Source: Promethearchaeota archaeon
GTDB lineage: Archaea > Asgardarchaeota > Lokiarchaeia > Sigyniarchaeales > SOKP01
Direction of reading: 5' to 3'
NCBI GenBank assembly: GCA_019058425.1
Contig: JAHPYZ010000008.1
Location: 34,935-93,431 of the forward strand
DNA: 58,497 nucleotides
Shown here piece by piece: positions 9,196 to 18,604 of the stretch. Position numbers and translations under genes: made by a program. The notes below the pieces were generated by a model that searched no databases, had not been told where the DNA came from, and saw only the letters and a program-made list of their open reading frames with translations. The first letter of the stretch is position 1, and every line of letters starts with the position of its first letter.

Positions 9196-9607
9196 TTTTT
9201 TTCCTCCATTTTTTTTTATTTGTAAACTTTAATTGTCCTAGAGTTTTGATATTTTAAACCCTAAAACATATTTTTTTGAAAAAATTAATTATTATGTAAT
9301 ATATATTTACATTAATATTTAAATGTATCGAGAAGAATCTAGATTTTTAGCCTATGAAGTCTAAATCAATATTCTGTTTAATGTTAAACAAACTTTACCT
9401 TTAACTATTCATAAGATATATTATTAATTTAGAATTCTATACTCATTTAAGTAAAACATTATTTGGAGTTTCTAAATTCATATCCTTTAAACAGAATAAA
9501 TCTTCAAAAAGAAGTCAATCTGAGAATTAGTTTTAAGACTAGTATAGTTAATATTAGAAAAATACTTTCCCTAAGTAATTAAATGAAACATTGATATGTG
9601 AAGAAAT
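9196..9607. other. Divergent intergenic region, 412 bases
   Basis: This region separates the minus-strand regulator operon from the plus-strand lyase gene and must hold both promoters. It has no plausible reading frame. TGTTTAA-TG-TTAAACA at 9375-9390 is an imperfect-centre palindrome. ATTCTGTTTAA (9371-9381) recurs inverted as TTAAACAGAAT (9487-9497). These are possible regulator sites, but in such AT-rich DNA they could be chance. Confidence 0.35.
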
Positions 9608-10945
9608 ATGGCTAGACCTAAAATTATTTTACCAGAAATAGGAATCCCTGAATCTGATCTATTGAAAAATATGGAAGATATACGTAAAGATGATATTAAT
9701 TGGAGAAATGGGAAAGTCTGGAGTTTGGTATATCATGCTACAGATGAACATACTGAAATGCTTAAAAAGGCCTACACAATGTTTTTTTCCAAGAATGCAT
9801 TAAGTCCTATGGCTTTTCCGAGTTTAAGGAAATTCGAAACAGAAGTAATTTCAATGGCTGTTGACCTTTTTAATGGAGACAAAAGATGCTGTGGAAGTAT
9901 GACTTCCGGAGGAACTGAAAGTCTTCTTATGGCTATTAAAACCTACAGAGATTGGGCAGAGGAAAAGTTTCCAAACATAAAAGAACCAGAAATGGTGGTA
10001 CCTAGCTCAGCCCATCCCTCGTTTGATAAAGCTGCTGACTATTTTAAAGTAAAAATAGTTAAAGTACCGGTTGATAGAGAAACTCATCGAGCAGATGTAA
10101 GTGCAATGAAAAATGTTATTACAGAGAATACTATATTAATTGTTGGTTCCGCATGTGATTTCCCCAGAGGAGTTGTTGATCCCATTTCTGAATTGGGAAT
10201 TGTTGCTCAAGAAAAGGGAATTGGATTACATGTGGATGCATGTTTGGGAGGTTTTATGTTACCCTTTGTTAAAAAACTTGGGTATGAAGTCCCTGATTTT
10301 GATTTTTCTGTACCTGGTGTGACATCTATTAGTGCAGATGTCCATAAATATGGTTACGGTGCAAAAGGAGCATCTACAATTTTATATAGAAAAGAGAGGA
10401 TTTGGAAACATCAATTCTCTGTGTATACAGATTGGACAGGTGGTATATATATTTCCCCTTCTATGAGAGGAACACGTCCTGGAGGTGCTATCGCAGCATC
10501 TTGGGCAGCGATGAAACACCTTGGAATGGATGGATATTTGAATTTAGCAAAAATTGTTATGGATGCTTCAGAGAAATTAATTGATGGGATAAATCAAATA
10601 CCTGAACTATATATTATTGGAAAACCGGTAATGAGTGTCTTTTCTTTTACATCTGATAAAATAGATATTTATCAACTAGGTGATCGAATGGATAAGAAAG
10701 GTTGGCATTTAGACAGAATTCAATTTCCAAATGCATTACATATGATGGTAAATCCTCACCATTCTGAGATTGTTGATACTTTCTTGAAAGATCTTAGAGA
10801 AACTGTTAATGAGGTTGTTAAAAATCCTGGAGAATCTACTGATGGAGACGCTGCTATTTATGGTATGGTAGCGAGTTTACCCGATCGCGATAAAGTAAAA
10901 GACTATATCGTCAATTTCTTGAAAAGTCAATATAAAATTAAGTAA
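9608..10945 (+). CDS. Sphingosine-1-phosphate lyase-like PLP-dependent lyase
   Basis: A PLP enzyme of the group II decarboxylase superfamily, closest by motif to sphingosine-1-phosphate lyase (Dpl1/SGPL1), which cleaves long-chain base phosphates to a fatty aldehyde and phosphoethanolamine. Visible motifs are TSGGTES (residues 99-105, cofactor phosphate loop), SSAHPSFDKAA (133-143), HVDACLGGF (208-216, the Asp pairing with the pyridine nitrogen), ADVHKYGYGAKG (243-254, Schiff-base Lys247) and the near-terminal GDAAIYGMVASLPDR. That last signature distinguishes S1P lyases from glutamate and aromatic decarboxylases. It is 445 residues and lacks the N-terminal membrane anchor of the eukaryotic enzyme, like bacterial forms. 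No other sphingolipid gene is adjacent, although a CWH43-like gene lies 5 kb away. The substrate may be another phosphorylated amino alcohol. Confidence 0.85.
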   Translation: MARPKIILPEIGIPESDLLKNMEDIRKDDINWRNGKVWSLVYHATDEHTEMLKKAYTMFFSKNALSPMAFPSLRKFETEVISMAVDLFNGDKRCCGSMTSGGTESLLMAIKTYRDWAEEKFPNIKEPEMVVPSSAHPSFDKAADYFKVKIVKVPVDRETHRADVSAMKNVITENTILIVGSACDFPRGVVDPISELGIVAQEKGIGLHVDACLGGFMLPFVKKLGYEVPDFDFSVPGVTSISADVHKYGYGAKGASTILYRKERIWKHQFSVYTDWTGGIYISPSMRGTRPGGAIAASWAAMKHLGMDGYLNLAKIVMDASEKLIDGINQIPELYIIGKPVMSVFSFTSDKIDIYQLGDRMDKKGWHLDRIQFPNALHMMVNPHHSEIVDTFLKDLRETVNEVVKNPGESTDGDAAIYGMVASLPDRDKVKDYIVNFLKSQYKIK

Positions 10946-10967
10946 TTTCTATTTTTTCTTTTAATAT

Positions 10968-11303
10968 TTATTTCTTAACAGTCTTCATTTTAATATTCTT
11001 TTCTTTAATAATCGATTTTAATTCTTTGTCTAAGAATTTTGCTTTTTCTTTATTTACATGTTTTAGATCTTTCATTAGTGGTTGTGCTGCGAGTATCAAT
11101 TCGTTTTTTCTCTTTTTTAATTCTTTTATCTTTAAATTCAACTCATCAAGAGTTTTTTCGATTACATTGAATTCATCGCGAATAGGGCCTAATTTTAATT
11201 CGATTTCATCGATTTTAGAAGCATACTCCTTATCAGTTCTATCTCTGATATAAGTTTCTTTCTTTTTGGCTCCTTCCTCAATTTTACTAATTTCATCCTC
11301 CAT
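10968..11303 (-). CDS. Small coiled-coil protein (paralogue of 20610-21005)
   Basis: This 111-residue protein is almost entirely charged heptad-repeat helix, with no Cys, few aromatics and no membrane segment. It shares a layout with the protein at 20610-21005: I-E-E-x-A-K-K-K-E-x-Y near the start, KI-x-EIE, then E-L-x-x-x-K-K-x-x, a central K-D-L, and a basic end with K-E-K-x-x-K-x-K. I recognise no named family. The two genes are about 9 kb apart and each sits alone. The composition suggests a dimeric structural or adaptor coiled coil. It converges on the lyase gene, 22 bases apart. Confidence 0.7.
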   Translation of the reverse strand: MEDEISKIEEGAKKKETYIRDRTDKEYASKIDEIELKLGPIRDEFNVIEKTLDELNLKIKELKKRKNELILAAQPLMKDLKHVNKEKAKFLDKELKSIIKEKNIKMKTVKK

Positions 11304-11463
11304 TATAATATTTTTCCCCTTTTAATTTTCTTATTTTAATCTCTATAATTTAATTCATAATTTTTACTTATAAAAATAAGTATAAAAAATAGAAAAAAAA
11401 AGATAAAAAACTTATGGTTTTAGATTTTTTTCGTTTACTAAAGAAACTATTAAAAATCAGAAC

Positions 11464-11474
11464 AAAAAAAAAAA
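11464..11474 (-). terminator. Poly-T tract downstream of the penicillin-acylase operon
   Basis: Eleven T on the coding strand lie 22 bases after the stop of the minus-strand gene ending at 11497. Confidence 0.45.
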
Positions 11475-11496
11475 TTAAGAATTATTAATTTAACTT

Positions 11497-11883
11497 TTAA
11501 TCCTTCGGCGCTCGTATATTTGCAATAACTACGGTGCTTAATAAATTTCCTAATGCTCCTCCTAATAATCCAAATACAAAACTCATCAAAAAAATAATTG
11601 TTATTAGTAACCAACCAAAACCCGGGCCAATAATTATTGCTCCAAATTGGTCAAATATCAAATAAACATTCTTCACGATTAATCCTGATATTGTATATAA
11701 ACTCCATGCCATTAATGTACCTATTCCTCCTGCTAAAGTAGCTCTTCTCATAGTTTTATTTAACAATCCAGCGATAATTCCTGGGATTATAATTAACTGC
11801 CAAACGGGTAACACACTAAAAACACATCCAAAAAAAAATGCCATAATAATCCCAATAAATAGATCTTCGTTTTTCTGCTTCAT
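11497..11883 (-). CDS. Small integral membrane protein with Gly-rich helices
   Basis: A 128-residue protein with about four hydrophobic helices. Several are rich in Gly and small residues (IIPGIIAGLL, FVFGLLGGALGNLL), with a short basic loop (NKTMRRAT) between the second and third. The C-terminus is polar (IRAPKD). It starts six bases after the acylase gene, so the two are one operon. I do not recognise the family. The Gly-zipper pattern would fit an oligomeric membrane component or a partner of the secreted acylase. Confidence 0.7.
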   Translation of the reverse strand: MKQKNEDLFIGIIMAFFFGCVFSVLPVWQLIIIPGIIAGLLNKTMRRATLAGGIGTLMAWSLYTISGLIVKNVYLIFDQFGAIIIGPGFGWLLITIIFLMSFVFGLLGGALGNLLSTVVIANIRAPKD

Positions 11884-11889
11884 GTTCTT

Positions 11890-14487
11890 TTAACCACCTG
11901 TTGGATTTAAATTTATGATTGACTCAATAAACTTTGAAGGAAAAGTAGAAGTATTATATCCTGAATATGTATAATGAAGCTTTCCTTGTAGAAATAGTTG
12001 TTCCAACTGATCAGCGTAATGTTTTGAATTCGATAATCCTCTTTGTCCACCAGATATTACTGTTCGCGAATTACTTAAATTACTAAAATCCATAATTATC
12101 CTGTGAGCAGCACCCCCACCGGAATATCCGACACCATTCCTAATATTTACTGGTGAAGGATGAACTGTAAAACCCTCGCCATCACCATCGTAAGGTCCTT
12201 TACTTAATGCATCTAAATAGGTTAAACTAGTAAAATAATATTTATGGATATCTCCCCATCTCCAATATAATGGATCCGCAGTCCCATAAAAATTTTCAAG
12301 CCATTCAATGGTGCTATTCAATGCTAGTAAGAGTATATCATCTCGAGACTCAGTGATAAAAGTAGTATCAATATCATTAAACCAGTGTGAATTTTCCTTT
12401 TCTTTCATGAGATATTCCAAAATACTCCATGCAGGGCCTCCTCTTCCACCATAAGATTCAAATTCATCGTTAAATGTATAATCCCTAAAGTAATCACGCC
12501 ACTTACGATAAATTGTTGGAGCAGCCAACTCTTTATCCATTACATAGTCCCAGTTTTTTAATAATGTTAGAATATTACCCATTTGACCAGTAGGATTCAA
12601 CCCAAAATTATTTTCAATAGTATCTATTATATATGGTGTAAACGCTTGCGCCATAGTTGAATTCACATCAGAAAGGAGCGTGGTCATAGTAGAAAGATCT
12701 ATGCTCCCAAGTGCTGAATTATTGAATACATGATTAACTCTTCTTGCACGATAACCCTCAGCATATTCATTTTGCAGAAAATATTCTTTATATTCTGAAC
12801 CAGCTGCAATCTGATTTGAAGATGCTAAATAATGTTGAACAGGATTAATAGAATTGGGCAATTCATAAAAAGGGACGTACCCAATCCAATCACCTTCTCC
12901 TCTAGATCCATTATATGGTAGCGAACCATTTCCATAATACCATGATGGTATTTTTGAATCATCTCTAATGGGAACCTTGCCAGTAGGGCGCATACCGATA
13001 TTTCCATACACATCTCCATATACGAAATTTATAGGAGGCATATCCCAATAACTTGAAGCGTTATCAAAGTCTGCCCGATTCTTAGAATGGATCATTTTAT
13101 AAACTGCCAGCCATTCATAAGTAACTTGATGTGGAACCCATTTTGCAGTCAAAATAGTATCAGGATCTTCAAGTGAGTCCGGAATAGTTCCACTACTTAA
13201 AATATCATTCATCACAGGACCGTGAACAGTTTCCTTAACTGTAAAGTCTACAGGAGCTTTCCCTTTCACCTTAATTTGATAATTCCTTGTTTTATATTCT
13301 AAGGAACTTCCATTATAGATATAATGGTCATTATCTAAAGTATCAAAATAATACCAATCCAATTGATCTGCGACGAATATTGTAGATCCCCAACCAAGAT
13401 ATTGATTATATCCTACAATTGGAAAAGAAAGTCCAGGTACAGTATATCCATAAAAATTAAGGTCTTCATTAGATATCACCAAATGAGTTTCATAAAGAAA
13501 TTGTGGAAGTGGCCATCCCCAATGTTGATCATTACATAAAATTGGTGCCCCAGTACTGCTCAATACACCATCAACAACCCAATTGTTTGAACCTCGAGAA
13601 AATTGGGATTCTATTAATTTTTTTTGTGAGTCAATTTGTTCTACTTCACTTAGAAAATCCGAAACTATATCTATTAAATTGGACTTTATTTGAGGCGCAG
13701 ACATACTAGGAGCTGAAATTTTGGGAAAACTTCCATAATTAGGACATACGGGAATTTGATAAGGTCCATATTTAGGATAAATTTCTGAATACCAACTGTC
13801 ATTTACAGTGTAAAATGCATTAAAATTAATTAATCGATAAAGATCACTGTATCCCCAGGAATAATAAAAGGACATAAACTTTAATATTGACATCATATCT
13901 AATAAAGTGAATTCGGTTGGTTCAATATTTAATAAATAATACTCTAAAGGTTTTGAATCTCTATGCGTACTTATATAATAATTTATACCATCAAGGTATC
14001 TTTCAATAATAGGTAATAAATCAATTTCCCCTGAATTTTGCATTTCTAATGCTTTTTGAATGCTAATATTTGCCCAATATTCCATCCCTGATGCGATATG
14101 TACTTTATCTTCTCCTAGGAAAGATTCACCTAAAATTTCTGCTAATCGCCCTCTAGCAAATCGCCTAAACATATCCATTTGAAATAGTCTATCTTGACCA
14201 TGACAATAACCCATAGCAAAATATACATCTAGTTCATTTTCTCCATATATATGTGGTACTCCCCAATCATCCCTAATAATAATAACCTCATCTAAAAGTC
14301 CTGGAATTTCTTCTGAACCATACCTGGGTACTTCATCTCGAATCTTCCAAAAGCCATCTCCTGGAAAAAAAACACCACCTAAAGAAGAAATGCTTAAAAT
14401 TGGAATCGAGAACGCTGTCATAACCACTGCTGTTATAGCTATCACAATACATAATTTTCCAATTTCTTTTTTCTCTGGAATCCGCAT
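11890..14487 (-). CDS. Penicillin acylase family (S45) N-terminal-nucleophile hydrolase, membrane-anchored
   Basis: An 865-residue amidohydrolase precursor. One hydrophobic helix at residues 11-36 anchors or exports it. The alpha-chain region carries IRDDWGVPHIYGENELDVYFAMG-type sequence from about 71, followed by QDRLFQMDMFRRFARGRLAEILG. The beta chain should begin at Ser300, because RGSNNWVV (298-305) matches the Gly/Ser autocleavage site S-N-x-W-V of this family. A fitting GGQRGLSNSKHYADQ lies near the end. Members hydrolyse amides such as N-acyl-homoserine lactones, cyclic lipopeptides or beta-lactams. In an archaeon the substrate is unknown, and extracellular amide scavenging is likely. 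It forms an operon with the small membrane protein downstream. Confidence 0.9.
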   Translation of the reverse strand: MRIPEKKEIGKLCIVIAITAVVMTAFSIPILSISSLGGVFFPGDGFWKIRDEVPRYGSEEIPGLLDEVIIIRDDWGVPHIYGENELDVYFAMGYCHGQDRLFQMDMFRRFARGRLAEILGESFLGEDKVHIASGMEYWANISIQKALEMQNSGEIDLLPIIERYLDGINYYISTHRDSKPLEYYLLNIEPTEFTLLDMMSILKFMSFYYSWGYSDLYRLINFNAFYTVNDSWYSEIYPKYGPYQIPVCPNYGSFPKISAPSMSAPQIKSNLIDIVSDFLSEVEQIDSQKKLIESQFSRGSNNWVVDGVLSSTGAPILCNDQHWGWPLPQFLYETHLVISNEDLNFYGYTVPGLSFPIVGYNQYLGWGSTIFVADQLDWYYFDTLDNDHYIYNGSSLEYKTRNYQIKVKGKAPVDFTVKETVHGPVMNDILSSGTIPDSLEDPDTILTAKWVPHQVTYEWLAVYKMIHSKNRADFDNASSYWDMPPINFVYGDVYGNIGMRPTGKVPIRDDSKIPSWYYGNGSLPYNGSRGEGDWIGYVPFYELPNSINPVQHYLASSNQIAAGSEYKEYFLQNEYAEGYRARRVNHVFNNSALGSIDLSTMTTLLSDVNSTMAQAFTPYIIDTIENNFGLNPTGQMGNILTLLKNWDYVMDKELAAPTIYRKWRDYFRDYTFNDEFESYGGRGGPAWSILEYLMKEKENSHWFNDIDTTFITESRDDILLLALNSTIEWLENFYGTADPLYWRWGDIHKYYFTSLTYLDALSKGPYDGDGEGFTVHPSPVNIRNGVGYSGGGAAHRIIMDFSNLSNSRTVISGGQRGLSNSKHYADQLEQLFLQGKLHYTYSGYNTSTFPSKFIESIINLNPTGG

Positions 14488-14660
14488 TTTAATAACTCAA
14501 TTTTTTATTTAGTTTTTAATAAATATGGTCTATCTATAAAACATTTTATTCAACTATTATAAAAAAGTTTAATTCTCAATTTTCCTATAATGAATAATCC
14601 AAAAATATTTGAGATTAGTTGTTTTAAAAATACCATAGAATAATCGGAGTTTTTTTTACT

Positions 14661-15167
14661 ATGGCAAATATGGATGAAAAATCTAAAGAAACATTCGATA
14701 TATCTTATGAAGATTATTTTAGGACGCGGTTTAACGGGATTACTGAAATGGTAAAAGCTTTAACTCCTATTATGGATAAATTTGATGCTTTAGAAAGAAT
14801 TAAAGCACTCTATGAAAAAAAAAGTAGGGCTTTAGTTGCTAGGCTCCTAAAAAACAAAAAACCTATAACTAGTTTCAAGGAATTTAAAGAAATATATAAA
14901 GAACAGATGAATACTGATTTTATTCAACATTGTCTTGATTTTACTATTACTGAAGATACGCCGGATAAATTAACATTCAAATTTACTAAATGCCTTTGGG
15001 CTAAAACTTTCCAAGAAATTAATGAAACTGGTCTTGGTTATGCTATGTGTTGTTATCCTGATTATACCATGGCTAAGACTTTCCACCCAAAGCTTAAATT
15101 AACCCGCAATAAAACCATAATGCAAGGCAATGAATGTTGCGAATCTACTTATCATTGGGAAGAATAA
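14661..15167 (+). CDS. L-2-amino-thiazoline-4-carboxylate (ATC) hydrolase-like protein
   Basis: This 168-residue soluble protein has the C-terminal pattern of the ATC hydrolase-like family: conserved Cys at TKCLWAKTF, GLGYAMCCYPDYTMAKTFHP in the middle, and a terminal G-N-E-C-C followed by a Tyr/His/Trp cluster. Two pairs of adjacent Cys (MCCY, ECCE) are notable. Characterised members open the thiazoline ring in cysteine synthesis. Most members in anaerobes have no tested function and are often regulatory or redox companions. A distantly similar DUF6125 protein is encoded at 54610-55128. The family assignment is fairly firm and the reaction is not. Confidence 0.72.
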   Translation: MANMDEKSKETFDISYEDYFRTRFNGITEMVKALTPIMDKFDALERIKALYEKKSRALVARLLKNKKPITSFKEFKEIYKEQMNTDFIQHCLDFTITEDTPDKLTFKFTKCLWAKTFQEINETGLGYAMCCYPDYTMAKTFHPKLKLTRNKTIMQGNECCESTYHWEE

Positions 15168-15169
15168 TT

Positions 15170-15179
15170 AAAAAAAAAA
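15170..15179 (-). terminator. Poly-T tract after the CWH43-like gene
   Basis: Ten T on the coding strand start one base after the end of the minus-strand gene at 15181, between two convergent genes. Confidence 0.5.
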
Positions 15180-15180
15180 G

Positions 15181-17247
15181 TTAAAATTGGATTTCTGTCC
15201 ATACAGATGGATGATCTGATTCGAAATTATTGATATATTGTGTTTCTGATACTATAAACGTAGGAGATACAAAAATGTGATCTATCCGAGTCGCTAAATC
15301 ATAAGTGCCAACCACACTTCGGGATGTTGCATTTACCCACACATCTTGTAACTCTGCCACTATATTACTATAATAAACGGTATCATTTCTAAAGTTGAAA
15401 TCACCTAAGGAAATCACATTAGTTTTACCACTCATTCGATCTAACAAAGCTTGCATATGTGCTGCTTTAGCATCAGCATTTCCGTCAGGATGGTTTACAT
15501 AAATATTAAAAATGTCAGCTCCTATTCTGATTTGAACTTCTGTTGTACCTATTTCATCTACATTACTATAGCTAAAAAATGTTTTTGCATTCAAAATTGA
15601 ATATCGAGATAGAATTGCTGCCCCAAAAGTTCCTGTTACTGTTCTAGGACCATAAAAACAATAATAATTTAAATGAGTAGCAAAATAACGAGTAATATCC
15701 AAGTTATTATAGGAAATTCTAGCTGTGTCAGATTCTTGTAAACCAATAATGTCGGGATTAACAGCTTTTATAATATTTAATTGGTTGTCAAAATTTTCAT
15801 CACCCCAAAAATTTACTCCTTGTCGTATATTATATGACATTACAGTAATTGAGGTTATCCCGCTTGTATCTTGTAATCTAGGACGTAATTCCCAAACTAA
15901 AGCTGAAACGCTAGTTCCAATTAATAATAGTGCCAAGAAAGAAGCTATAATTTTTTTATCCCGTACATTAGTAAATAATGACTTGAATTCTAATATTCTT
16001 TCTTTAAAAATTGATTTTCCCATAATAGGGATTGCTATACCAACTAAAAAGAAAGGAAGCCAGAATAAATTGCGAAATATATTACTAACTGGTTCTACAT
16101 AGCCCCAGACATTTGTAAAAATAAGTATAAGCGACATCAACATTAAAAATAGACCTCCAGTAGCAAAACCTGCTCCCAATTTCGATGGAGTGGGATTTTG
16201 CTTAATAAGCTCTCGAGATAAAAGAGTAAAATCGATAAATACAATAGGTAACAACCCAATCATTACCACTAATGGGATATAATAATACCAACCGATTGGT
16301 CGATTTATAATTACTGGATTCGAAGTAGGACCAGCAGGAAATGGAAATGTATGAACAGCAATAGTTAAAACTAGTGAAAGTACAAATAAACCATTCCATA
16401 TCCAAAGTATGCGTGAATTGAGTTTACTAAGAATGTTTGGTTTAAATGTTAATATGAAAATAGTTATTGCAATCAACACTGCTATAGCAATTGTTATTGC
16501 TATATAATCTCCTTCTGTCCACCTTGAAATAACAGTTGGACTAGTAAAAGCAAAATAATTAAGAGTCAAAACACTAAAAAGCCCAAGTGAAAGTAGTTTA
16601 ACCCCTTTAAAACGTTGCTTCTTTTTTGAACCTACTTCTTCTTGAGATATAGGAGAACCCTTACTTAAATTATTTATAGATTTGCCACTTTGTTTTTCTT
16701 TAAATTGATTAATTATTATTAGAATAACGATTATTGCAAGAACCCATCCAATTATCTGAAAAACACCATAAGTTGAAATATCCGCTGTAGAATTAAGCGT
16801 TCTAAAGGTAATTGAAAGTAAAACAGCTGAAGCAAGTCCTGCACCAAATTTTAAACTTAGCTTTTCCTCTTTTTCTATGCTATTATTTTTTATTCCTTGT
16901 GAGTAATACGATGGAAGAAATAGCATAAAACATCCAACTCCTAATCCTGAAACTATGATTTTTGTCGCAGAATCTAAAAATGGAGAAATTAGCCTTGTAA
17001 TTATGGTTACGATAATTGTAACTTCATAGAAATAATTCGGAATCTTCCGTCTAAATGCCAACATGATAACTGGCGTTAAAATAAATAATAAACCCAGTAC
17101 TTTTTCATCCATTGCCATCCCCAAAAGTTCTAACACATATATCGATTCAATTAAATCACCAACTAACTGGAAGAAGAATAAAAACATCACCGTTAATAAT
17201 GCAAGTTCAGAATTTACATTTTTAAGTAGATTTTTAATGGAATTCAT
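15181..17247 (-). CDS. CWH43/PGAP2IP-like membrane protein with C-terminal endonuclease/exonuclease/phosphatase domain
   Basis: The first 455 of 688 residues form about thirteen membrane helices. The rest is an endonuclease/exonuclease/phosphatase (EEP) domain with every catalytic element: N473 in SYNIRQG, E505 in LQESDT, H586 in VNHPDG, D616 and N618 in LGDFNF, D656-H657 in RIDHIF, and D678-H679 in SDHPSV. QESDTARIS (504-512) and YGPRTVTGTFGAAILSRYSI (532-551) match what I remember of the C-terminal part of eukaryotic CWH43, which acts in GPI-anchor lipid remodelling. Human CWH43 is about the same length. I infer a membrane phosphodiesterase facing outside and acting on a lipid or glycolipid head group. 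The substrate here is unknown. Confidence 0.85.
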   Translation of the reverse strand: MNSIKNLLKNVNSELALLTVMFLFFFQLVGDLIESIYVLELLGMAMDEKVLGLLFILTPVIMLAFRRKIPNYFYEVTIIVTIITRLISPFLDSATKIIVSGLGVGCFMLFLPSYYSQGIKNNSIEKEEKLSLKFGAGLASAVLLSITFRTLNSTADISTYGVFQIIGWVLAIIVILIIINQFKEKQSGKSINNLSKGSPISQEEVGSKKKQRFKGVKLLSLGLFSVLTLNYFAFTSPTVISRWTEGDYIAITIAIAVLIAITIFILTFKPNILSKLNSRILWIWNGLFVLSLVLTIAVHTFPFPAGPTSNPVIINRPIGWYYYIPLVVMIGLLPIVFIDFTLLSRELIKQNPTPSKLGAGFATGGLFLMLMSLILIFTNVWGYVEPVSNIFRNLFWLPFFLVGIAIPIMGKSIFKERILEFKSLFTNVRDKKIIASFLALLLIGTSVSALVWELRPRLQDTSGITSITVMSYNIRQGVNFWGDENFDNQLNIIKAVNPDIIGLQESDTARISYNNLDITRYFATHLNYYCFYGPRTVTGTFGAAILSRYSILNAKTFFSYSNVDEIGTTEVQIRIGADIFNIYVNHPDGNADAKAAHMQALLDRMSGKTNVISLGDFNFRNDTVYYSNIVAELQDVWVNATSRSVVGTYDLATRIDHIFVSPTFIVSETQYINNFESDHPSVWTEIQF

Positions 17248-17369
17248 GATTAATCAATTCTATTTCAAACTTTATAAATTTTATAATTTTTTAATAATAC
17301 TTTTTAGAAATTATTAATAATGATTCTACATACTGTTTAAAATAACATTATAGTAGGTGTACTTAGAAA

Positions 17370-18254
17370 ATGGTATTAGAAAACTCTAAAATAATAATAG
17401 ATATAGATACTTGTACAAAATGCAAAGCTTGTGCTGATGAGTGTAATTATTATTATTTTGAATCAGATAATTTAAGTTTCAGAGAAGAAATGGAAGAATA
17501 TTGCATTGAGTGTGGAAAATGTGTAGCTGTTTGTCCAGTAAATGCAATAAGACTAAAAAGCCATAAGGATAAAACACTTAGAGGTATTCCTTCAAAAAAC
17601 GACTTACCATCATTTGATTCATTAGTGAATTTATTCATAACAAGAAGATCTCGAAGGCAATTTAAAGATAAATTAGTTCCAAAAGAATTTATTGAGAAAA
17701 TTTTAGAGTTTGCGGCTAAATATTCACCCACAGGACACAACCAAGAAAATGTTCATTTTACAGTTGTGCAAGATAAAGAAACATTGAAGAAATTATCAGA
17801 AGAATGTACACATCAAGTTTCGAATCTTGTTAAAACATTCGAAAATCCTCAAGGTATAAAAACATTAGAAGCATCATTTCCTCCAGCTATGATAAAAAAA
17901 ATTGAAGAAGTCCTTCCTTCTTTTAAAAGAAATCTAAAAAGAATTAAATCAGGAATGGAAGTTTGGCGTTGGAATACAGAAATTATTGTAATTCATACCC
18001 CTAAAGATGCCTTAACTCCAATAGAGAATTGTACATTAGCAGCTTGTCATATTATGTTAGCAGCTGAAACATTGGGTTTAGGAACATGTTCACTCGGATA
18101 TATTACTTCTTTCTTTAATGAATTTAGACCTGTCGGAAAAATTATAAAACTTCCATTAAAACATATTGCTGGATACACATTAGCTATAGGGTATCCAAAA
18201 GCACGCTATTACAGAATCCCAGCACGCAAACCTATTAAAGTTAAATGGCTTTAA
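17370..18254 (+). CDS. Ferredoxin-nitroreductase fusion (FMN)
   Basis: An N-terminal 2[4Fe-4S] ferredoxin domain (Cys15, 18, 21, 25 and Cys45, 48, 51, 55) is fused to an FMN nitroreductase domain from about residue 85, where TRRSRRQFKDK is the FMN-phosphate-binding start. LAAETLGLGTCSLGYI near the end is the typical dimer/flavin motif. Such fusions take electrons from ferredoxin-like donors to reduce flavin-bound substrates in anaerobes. The substrate is unknown. It diverges from the CWH43-like gene with 120 bases between, and nothing suggests an operon. Confidence 0.88.
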   Translation: MVLENSKIIIDIDTCTKCKACADECNYYYFESDNLSFREEMEEYCIECGKCVAVCPVNAIRLKSHKDKTLRGIPSKNDLPSFDSLVNLFITRRSRRQFKDKLVPKEFIEKILEFAAKYSPTGHNQENVHFTVVQDKETLKKLSEECTHQVSNLVKTFENPQGIKTLEASFPPAMIKKIEEVLPSFKRNLKRIKSGMEVWRWNTEIIVIHTPKDALTPIENCTLAACHIMLAAETLGLGTCSLGYITSFFNEFRPVGKIIKLPLKHIAGYTLAIGYPKARYYRIPARKPIKVKWL

Positions 18255-18319
18255 TAGAAAATGTCTCTTATAAGGAATTATAAGGATAATAAGAAAAGTT
18301 AAGATGGGTAAAAGAATTT

Positions 18320-18550
18320 TCATTTATCATATATTTCTCTTAAATATTCTTCAGAATTTAAAAAAATCTCACAATCACAAAATCCACCAGATTTTCTGCA
18401 ATTTTCTAAAAATTCTTTTCTCTCATCTATAGAGATTTTCATTTCCTCTAATACGATTTCGGTATTAGCTAAATCGCGTCCATTGCATCCATTAACTTCC
18501 AATAGTACTTCTAACCGATTAAAAAAATTTTCTAATTCCTTTTTCTTCAT
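18320..18550 (-). CDS. DUF2695-like small protein
   Basis: This 76-residue acidic protein has two helices followed by GGFCDCEIFLNSEEYL. The Cys-x-Cys in G-x-CDCE-x-x-x-N is the hallmark of the DUF2695 family as I remember it. No function is known for that family. It lies 54 bases downstream of the longin-like gene on the same strand and may be cotranscribed with it. Confidence 0.65.
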   Translation of the reverse strand: MKKKELENFFNRLEVLLEVNGCNGRDLANTEIVLEEMKISIDERKEFLENCRKSGGFCDCEIFLNSEEYLREIYDK

Positions 18551-18604
18551 GTTTAATTATTCTATTAATGTAGAAAATCTGATTCTATTAAATTTATTTG
18601 TTAA

